Positions 16,715 through 20,613 of a stretch of 20,613 nucleotides of DNA are shown here, piece by piece. Within the stretch, counting starts at the first letter, position 1. Every line of letters starts with the position of its first letter. Source of the stretch: a virus. Made by a program: the position numbers and the translations under genes. Below the pieces are notes generated by a model. The model ran no database searches and was not told where the DNA came from. It was given only the letters and a program-made list of their open reading frames with translations. The stretch lies in the IMG/VR virus record IMGVR_UViG_3300047552_000237, positions 1-20,613 of that record, one strand, 5' to 3'.

Positions 16715-17158
16715 ATGGACTTAGCATTATTGGTTTATGGTATCTCTTTGTTGAATGGTATCGGTGCCTTCTTCTTCATGACAGCGTTTGCTTCTGGCGC
16801 AGGTTTATTTTTCTTCGCTATGTGGAAGTTCACTGAGACTGATGAGCGAGTCTACCACTCTGACAAAGAAAACAAACGACGTGTAGAAAATGGCGTGATG
16901 TGCATAAAGTGGATGAAGACCTTTTGCATCACAGGTCTTATCTCTGCGTGGTTATTGATTCTGATTCCAACTGAGAAGACTGCATACACTATGGTTGGTG
17001 CATACGCTGCTCAAAAGGTTGCTGAGAACGATAAGGTTCAAGCGATGTCTGGTAAGGTTTTGACTATCATCGAACAAAAGCTGGATGGTTATATTGAAGA
17101 TGGTATCAAGGCTGCTGAAGATAAGGTTGAAAGTGGAAAGAAAAACAAATCGCGATGA
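16715..17158 (+). CDS. two-span membrane protein, conserved in large phages
   Basis: 147 residues. Hydrophobic segments at ~3-37 (LALLVYGISLLNGIGAFFFMTAFASGAGLFFFAMW) and ~71-86 (FCITGLISAWLLILIP) flank a charged loop with VYHSDKENKRR. The C-terminus is a soluble amphipathic helix (TMVGAYAAQKVAENDKVQAMSGKVLTIIEQKLDGYIED) and a basic tail, a pattern I recall from other large-phage membrane proteins. It overlaps the next gene. Unknown function. Confidence 0.75.
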   Translation: MDLALLVYGISLLNGIGAFFFMTAFASGAGLFFFAMWKFTETDERVYHSDKENKRRVENGVMCIKWMKTFCITGLISAWLLILIPTEKTAYTMVGAYAAQKVAENDKVQAMSGKVLTIIEQKLDGYIEDGIKAAEDKVESGKKNKSR

Positions 17159-17624
17159 TTACTTTGTAATCCATTCGACTATGCCCTCTGGCTTTGAATG
17201 TAAGATTCCAGCCAGAGGTTATAATCTAAAGTCATGGCTTGCGTTTGAGGATAAATTGAACGCTACATACTATTATGAGCAAACTACCAAGGCTGTTTAC
17301 GAACACTTGGTGTTTGGTGATCCGAACGCTGTTATTGATACGGAGGATGATGATGAGCCAAGAGCAAGTAAAGGTAAAGCACTCAAAGAGACTCCTACAA
17401 AAAGAAAACCACGTGCGAAAGCAAGCGAAGATTCTGAAGGAGTATCAAAGCCCAAGCGACAAACTGCTAAAAGAACCACATCGACTAGCAAAGCGAAAGG
17501 CAATGAATTGCGGAAACCCGCAGTGCCTAATGTGCGGAAACCCAAGAAAGACGTTCAAGGAACTAACAATCCAAGAACAAAGGCAGCACCAAGAACTAGA
17601 AATAGCAAGAGCAAGACACAGTAA
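17133..17624 (+). CDS. small conserved phage protein with long basic disordered tail
   Basis: The open frame begins further upstream (ATG 17085 or 17100) inside the membrane-protein gene. I favour GTG 17133 because AAGG (17123-17126) is well spaced. Conserved-looking core: DDYFVIHSTMPSGFECKIPARGYNLKSWLAFEDKLNATYYYEQTTKAVYEHL. From ~residue 75 it becomes a Lys/Arg/Thr/Ser-rich low-complexity tail (KRKPRAKASE ... KRQTAKRTTSTSKAKG ... KNPR), probably binding nucleic acid. This tail is overprinted by the gene at 17353 in another frame. Confidence 0.65.
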   Translation: MERKTNRDDYFVIHSTMPSGFECKIPARGYNLKSWLAFEDKLNATYYYEQTTKAVYEHLVFGDPNAVIDTEDDDEPRASKGKALKETPTKRKPRAKASEDSEGVSKPKRQTAKRTTSTSKAKGNELRKPAVPNVRKPKKDVQGTNNPRTKAAPRTRNSKSKTQ

Positions 17625-17676
17625 TGGTACTGTTGTCGATGAGATTGAAGTTTACTTACAAGTGAGGAATGGCTAA
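17353..17676 (+). CDS. CxxCGNPR zinc-knuckle protein, overprinted gene
   Basis: 107 residues in the +1 frame relative to the upstream gene. A strong GGAGG (17342-17346) six nucleotides before ATG 17353 supports initiation there. The C-terminal half reads MNCGNPQCLMCGNPRKTFKELTIQEQRQHQ, matching a small-protein family with the C-x-C/C-x-x-CGNPR-x-x-x-x-x-x-T-x-QE-x-R signature, seen in bacteria and phages. It overlaps the previous gene by ~270 nt and the next by 1 nt. Presumed zinc binding; role unknown. Confidence 0.7.
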   Translation: MSQEQVKVKHSKRLLQKENHVRKQAKILKEYQSPSDKLLKEPHRLAKRKAMNCGNPQCLMCGNPRKTFKELTIQEQRQHQELEIARARHSNGTVVDEIEVYLQVRNG

Positions 17677-17840
17677 TGAGCATGGAACAATGGAAAGCCG
17701 ATCGGCTAATGAAGAAAGCAAAGAAGGGTGCTCGCAAAGCACTTGAGAAACAAGGGCATCACCGTAAGACTGCTGCCAAGTTGGTCAATGCTGCTCTGAA
17801 GCGTATTCATACTCAACAAGAGTCTGATCGCGAAGAATGA
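17676..17840 (+). CDS. small basic helical protein
   Basis: 54 residues, MSMEQWKADRLMKKAKKGARKALEKQGHHRKTAAKLVNAALKRIHTQQESDREE. Highly basic with alternating Ala and Lys, so one or two amphipathic helices, probably nucleic-acid binding. Start and stop overlap neighbours (TAATG, ATGA), typical of this operon. Confidence 0.6.
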   Translation: MSMEQWKADRLMKKAKKGARKALEKQGHHRKTAAKLVNAALKRIHTQQESDREE

Positions 17841-18199
17841 GATACTACTCATACATTATATCAGATGATGATATAGAAATTACCAAACTCGTCTATTCGG
17901 AGAAAGAAATCCTAGACGAGTTTTGGTTACATTGGTCTAACGAAATGAAGGGTAATGGCTTTGCCAACCTGATCAGTTATCAAGCATGTATTGATGATTG
18001 GTGTACTATGCGTTGGGCAACTAGGGAAGATGTGTATAAGTTTAAGAACGGATATGATGGTAAAGACTTTGTCATCAATGAGTTCAACTTTCAAGACCCA
18101 ACGTTCAACCTAGCAACTGTTGTATGCTTGAATGATAGTTCGGTTGTGATTGATAGATATGTTAATTTGAGTTTAGAGATGGAGAGAGCAGATGTTTAA
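17837..18199 (+). CDS. CIDDW-family phage protein, long paralog
   Basis: 120 residues. It shares with the gene at 19916 an opening M-R/K-YY-x-x-I, a S-x-x-x-IL-x-x-x-W-x-x-W-x-x-x-M segment and the block CIDDWCTMRWATRED, with spacing that fits common descent. The extra ~40 C-terminal residues (FNLATVVCLNDSSVVIDRYVNLSLEMERADV) are unique to this copy. I recall similar short orphans in T4-like phages. Function unknown. Confidence 0.7.
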   Translation: MRYYSYIISDDDIEITKLVYSEKEILDEFWLHWSNEMKGNGFANLISYQACIDDWCTMRWATREDVYKFKNGYDGKDFVINEFNFQDPTFNLATVVCLNDSSVVIDRYVNLSLEMERADV

Positions 18200-18527
18200 T
18201 ATTTTCAAAGTTAAGAAGTTAGAAGCACAGATTGAAGCGTTGAAGGCTGACTTGAAGCGAGCACGCGAGTCTGCTAATCGTGACGTAATGCAAGATTGTC
18301 ATGAGTGTGACTTTGTTATTGATTGGACTAACCTAGACGCATTCTCTGTTGAACGTCATGGTGGACCAAAGACCGCATATACCATCATCGGTTACTATGT
18401 ACATCACGCTGATAAAACAAAGTCAGTTGATGAATGGAAGTTCTTCTGCTCTCAAGAACAACATGATAAATTAGCACAGGAATTTAGAGATGCAATTACC
18501 ACAAAGAATAATTCTGCCGTGCGGTAA
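18192..18527 (+). CDS. coiled-coil phage protein of unknown function
   Basis: 111 residues. The N-terminal ~35 residues (KVKKLEAQIEALKADLKRARESANRD) form a heptad coiled coil. The remainder is a small alpha/beta segment with C-x-x-C (CHECDFVIDW). Overlaps neighbours at both ends. No family recognised. Confidence 0.65.
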   Translation: MFNIFKVKKLEAQIEALKADLKRARESANRDVMQDCHECDFVIDWTNLDAFSVERHGGPKTAYTIIGYYVHHADKTKSVDEWKFFCSQEQHDKLAQEFRDAITTKNNSAVR

Positions 18528-18693
18528 TGCGGCAGTTCTAAGCGAAAGAGAGAACGCATACCGTTGTAACTTTTGCTATGAGATGATTGGTTCAGCTGAT
18601 GAACCAGAACAATGTAAATTGAAACGTGAACAGGCAGAGCCTTTCAAAAACGACTATTGGATGAATATAAATGACGACCCAGAACAGCACTGA
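18490..18693 (+). CDS. small zinc-ribbon-like protein
   Basis: 67 residues. LPCGNAAVLSERENAYRCNFCYEMIGS has a Cys pair in YRCNFC and one upstream Cys (PCG), a compact zinc-ribbon-like pattern. It overlaps the previous gene by 38 nt in another frame and the next by 23 nt. Coding status is supported by the Cys motif and gene packing. Confidence 0.55.
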   Translation: MQLPQRIILPCGNAAVLSERENAYRCNFCYEMIGSADEPEQCKLKREQAEPFKNDYWMNINDDPEQH

Positions 18694-18934
18694 AATTAAA
18701 AGCACATTGACTGATGAACAGATTGTAACAATCGCACGTAAGATTGATACATTTATTTTAGAGATCGGTAAAGAGTATCAACCAAATGGAGTAGAGTTCT
18801 CTGCCATTGCTCTTGGTCGTTTGATGGTATTCACTCAACAAGTTGGTTGCTTTAATACCTTTCAAGAGATGATGGGTGAAATCTGTAAGATGAGCGAACC
18901 AGACTTTCTCTCAAAGACAGAAGATGTCCAGTGA
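18671..18934 (+). CDS. small conserved phage protein
   Basis: 87 residues, helical. LTDEQIVTIARKIDTFILEIGKEYQPNGVEFSAIALGRLMVFTQQVGCFNTFQEMMGEI looks like an amphipathic helical bundle. No known motif. Overlaps both neighbours. Confidence 0.65.
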   Translation: MTTQNSTEIKSTLTDEQIVTIARKIDTFILEIGKEYQPNGVEFSAIALGRLMVFTQQVGCFNTFQEMMGEICKMSEPDFLSKTEDVQ

Positions 18935-19127
18935 ACTTAAATGTTACTGTTATAACTGTAACAAAGACCGAATGGTCGGCGAGGCTTGTGGGTTTAAACT
19001 CCCATATGTAATGACTCGAATGATTGTATGTCCAACTTGTGGTAACAAACGCTGCCCTCATTCTACCGACCATAATTTAGCATGTACTGGTTCTAACGAG
19101 CCAGGACAACCAGGAAGTAGATACTAA
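18924..19127 (+). CDS. zinc-binding phage protein (CGNKRCPH...GQPGSRY)
   Basis: 67 residues. CYCYNCNKDRM and CPTCGNKRCPHSTDHNLACTGSNEPGQPGSRY. The second block is a signature I know from many phage and bacterial small proteins, in which a CGNKRCPHAxDHxLxCTxSNxxGQxGSxY segment binds zinc. Function unknown; the C-terminal motif reaches the stop exactly. Overlaps the Acb1 start (ATG at 19127). Confidence 0.8.
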   Translation: MSSELKCYCYNCNKDRMVGEACGFKLPYVMTRMIVCPTCGNKRCPHSTDHNLACTGSNEPGQPGSRY

Positions 19128-19624
19128 TGATTGCAACACTATCACAATACTCGAAGCATAAGGATGGAACCTATGTTTCAATGGACTTAACTCAAGGGTG
19201 CAAAGATATCCTAGACCATTTCGTTGAGACTAATCTAGGTTTGACCGAGCGAGTTGACAAATCAACATACCATATTACTGTAATCTATTCACGTGCACCA
19301 GTACCATCAGCTGAGCAATACGTTGGCACTGAGTCTGCCATCCAAGCACGTGTTACAGGCTATGAAGTATTCCCTACAAAGAACGACGGCAAGTGTTTGG
19401 TGATGCGTTTGGACTTTCCATTCGCCAACCTATTAAACAAGCAATTGACCGCTGAGGGTGCCACCTCTGACTATGATACATACAAGCCACATATGACCAT
19501 TGCGTATGATATCACACAACAGATTGATCCAGAGACTCTACCAACCCCACAATTCCATTTGAACTTTGGTCCTGTGAAGGTTGAGCCGTTAGATCCTGTA
19601 TTCGTTCCAAAGAACAAGGAATAA
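19127..19624 (+). CDS. acb1: Acb1-like anti-CBASS 2H phosphoesterase
   Basis: 165 residues. Two H-x-T motifs, H49-I-T51 in STYHITVIYSR and H122-M-T124 in YKPHMTIAYDI, mark the 2H phosphoesterase fold. The context (SQYSKHKDGTYVSM; YEVFPTKNDGKCLVMRLDFP; LTAEGATSDYDTYKPHMT) matches T4 57B/Acb1, which degrades cyclic oligonucleotide signals of CBASS immunity. Length and 73-residue motif spacing are close to Acb1. The match is from memory. A LigT-like RNA 2',3'-cyclic phosphodiesterase is the alternative. Confidence 0.85.
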   Translation: MIATLSQYSKHKDGTYVSMDLTQGCKDILDHFVETNLGLTERVDKSTYHITVIYSRAPVPSAEQYVGTESAIQARVTGYEVFPTKNDGKCLVMRLDFPFANLLNKQLTAEGATSDYDTYKPHMTIAYDITQQIDPETLPTPQFHLNFGPVKVEPLDPVFVPKNKE

Positions 19625-19625
19625 C

Positions 19626-19919
19626 ATGTACCACGAACCAGATTTTCAAACATACGATTATACGATCGGTGGTAAGCTGGTCGTTGGTAGAGCAGTCCTT
19701 GCTGAATCGTATCAAGATCTAATGATGAGCGACAAAGAAGCTCGTCAACAAGTCAAAGAGAAGCTCATCTCTGATATGGCTCAATACATGTTAGAGAATA
19801 ACCTTGTTGAGTTTATGCAGCAGAAGAACGTGGACATGACAACAACTGTTGTAGTTCGTGCTTATTTGGCACCAAACAACGAGATAAAGATTCTAAGATT
19901 AGCAAATAAGATTGTATGA
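19626..19919 (+). CDS. small conserved phage protein
   Basis: 97 residues: YTIGGKLVVGRAVLAESYQDLMMSDKEARQQVKEKLISDMAQYMLENNLVEFMQQ, then a strand-rich MTTTVVVRAYLAPNNEIKILRLANKIV. An alpha/beta mini-domain with no motif I recognise. Overlaps the next gene by 4 nt. Confidence 0.65.
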   Translation: MYHEPDFQTYDYTIGGKLVVGRAVLAESYQDLMMSDKEARQQVKEKLISDMAQYMLENNLVEFMQQKNVDMTTTVVVRAYLAPNNEIKILRLANKIV

Positions 19920-20155
19920 AGTATTACACCATTGTATTCCCAGGAGAGTACGGGCAACATGTTCAAGAGACATGGAGCACTGATCAGATTCTAAAATCAT
20001 ATTATCCTTATTGGTGTGGTATGATGATACAGAACGTTGCTGCTCCCGATCTATCAGAAGTTAATTGCATTGACGATTGGATCACCGTTCACTGGGCAAT
20101 GGAAACTGATCAATTTGGAAATAAGTTATGTCAGAATACATCCAACAATGCATAA
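19916..20155 (+). CDS. CIDDW-family phage protein, short paralog
   Basis: 79 residues. MKYYTIVFPGEY ... TWSTDQILKSYYPYWCGMMIQ ... EVNCIDDWITVHWAMETDQ aligns with the gene at 17837 over its first ~75 residues. It ends shortly after the HWA motif. The pair shows a small expanded family in this operon. Function unknown. Confidence 0.7.
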   Translation: MKYYTIVFPGEYGQHVQETWSTDQILKSYYPYWCGMMIQNVAAPDLSEVNCIDDWITVHWAMETDQFGNKLCQNTSNNA

Positions 20156-20289
20156 TCGCTGCGGTTTATAACCTTACGATTCTCTTTCTATGTACAACTT
20201 TAGTACTCTTTTTTGGGTTTAGCCCTTGGTGGTATCTGGGAGCCGTCCTACTGTTCGCCAGCTGTAAAAAAGATCAACAAAACGCTTGA
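20128..20289 (+). CDS. 53-residue membrane protein
   Basis: MSEYIQQCIIAAVYNLTILFLCTTLVLFFGFSPWWYLGAVLLFASCKKDQQNA. Two hydrophobic segments (~9-31 and ~33-46) joined by SPWW, with a short charged tail. It overlaps the preceding gene by 28 nt. Its TGA is part of the -35 of promoter 20286-20314, so the operon ends here. Confidence 0.5.
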   Translation: MSEYIQQCIIAAVYNLTILFLCTTLVLFFGFSPWWYLGAVLLFASCKKDQQNA

Positions 20290-20314
20290 CTTTAATTCAG
20301 ATCAGCGGTATAAT
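20286..20314 (+). promoter_or_regulatory. promoter (TTGACT/TATAAT, 17-nt spacer)
   Basis: TTGACT 20286-20291, TATAAT 20309-20314. Predicted start ~20321, just before the AGGAG of the gene at 20339. Confidence 0.8.
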
Positions 20315-20338
20315 TACTGTATTGATTAGGAGAAAAGT

Positions 20339-20542
20339 ATGTCGTTCGAAACTAAGGTTCTTGAAGTTGCCACTCCCCACCTCGCTGCTGGCGAGTCCGC
20401 TTACTTTTTCAACGGGACGTTGTTCATTGATGGCGTTGAGCGTACATCGCGAAAGATCTTCTCTGATATCATGATGAAGATTACACCCATGGTCAAAGTC
20501 TCCAAGACTGGTCCAGAAGAATTTGCTATTGATTTTGTTTGA
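20339..20542 (+). CDS. small orphan protein
   Basis: 67 residues, MSFETKVLEVATPHLAAGESAYFFNGTLFIDGVERTSRKIFSDIMMKITPMVKVSKTGPEEFAIDFV. A good AGGAG site lies just upstream. First gene of a new transcription unit. No family recognised. Confidence 0.65.
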   Translation: MSFETKVLEVATPHLAAGESAYFFNGTLFIDGVERTSRKIFSDIMMKITPMVKVSKTGPEEFAIDFV

Positions 20543-20551
20543 GGTGCTGAT

Positions 20552-20613
20552 ATGAGTTTCAATGGATATGATACCGCTGAAGAAGCTATCCAAGCTGGCA
20601 TCGATGCTGGTGG
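20552..20613 (+). CDS. start of a gene running off the window
   Basis: ATG 20552 behind GAGGTG; the visible residues MSFNGYDTAEEAIQAGIDAG stay open to the edge. It begins with MSF like the preceding gene. Too little to identify. Confidence 0.5.
   Translation, partial: MSFNGYDTAEEAIQAGIDAG

Noticed and set aside
17275-17352. Upstream start for the zinc-knuckle gene
   Set aside because: The GGAGG at 17342-17346 fits ATG 17353, and residues before it look like an out-of-frame reading of the overlapping gene.

Overview
The window is part of a large T4-like (myovirus-type) phage genome, probably infecting an aquatic Gram-negative bacterium. Every gene I could support is on the + strand. The evidence is a dCMP deaminase, a GroES/gp31-like co-chaperonin, phage ribosomal protein bS21, a NUMOD3/PD-(D/E)XK homing-type endonuclease, an Acb1-type anti-CBASS enzyme, many small phage-type orphan genes packed with 1-4 nt overlaps, and a very large tRNA array. 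Signal peptides and a lipobox point to a Gram-negative host.

Layout. 1-3107: an operon with a DUF6433-like protein, three exported proteins (one lipoprotein), dCMP deaminase and a split rubrerythrin/rubredoxin pair. 3110-3633: three stacked promoters, a terminator-ended small RNA and a boxA-containing leader. 3634-12622, plus 15488: 31 ordinary CCA-encoding tRNAs covering 19 amino acids. An unusual CCA-less tRNA-His adds the twentieth. Small genes are interspersed (metallophosphoesterase, homing-type endonuclease, bS21, GroES, 2OG oxygenase, GNAT, DUF2061). 12656-15173: a YkuK-like RNase H-fold protein, two promoter-driven structured RNAs and a Ro60-like DUF2828/vWA protein. 15174-15487: two more hairpin-closed RNAs. 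15598-20613: an AAA+ ATPase, membrane proteins, zinc-ribbon proteins, Acb1 and orphans.

The most interesting content is in the gaps between tRNAs. At least nine gaps carry the same RNA element. A 7-bp helix closes the two ends (5' strand AGRNNNN, 3' strand NNNNYCT) and its sequence covaries between copies. The 5' strand is followed by a conserved U-rich/CAGCAA motif. The 3' strand is preceded by AAAAG in several copies and followed by GTTG, which can pair back to CAAC (a pseudoknot). The insert between the strands varies: a bare anticodon-like stem-loop; a tRNA body in circularly permuted order (T-arm, acceptor 3' strand, linker, acceptor 5' strand, D-arm); or a 150-270 nt structured RNA. One tRNA-Asp carries the same helix and motif in unpermuted order, as a ~43-nt insertion between D-arm and anticodon arm. 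A separate set (His, one Asn, others) are tRNA-like RNAs with hyper-extended 12-18 bp terminal helices and no CCA.

End-paired RNAs carrying permuted tRNA mimics, next to a HEAT-like + vWA protein, recall bacterial Ro60 (Rsr) and YrlA-type Y RNAs. My leading hypothesis is that this phage carries an expanded family of Y-RNA-like tRNA mimics with a DUF2828 partner. The alternative is a novel mini-intron or permuted-tRNA system. Both are inferences from sequence. Helices were found by eye, not by a folding program.
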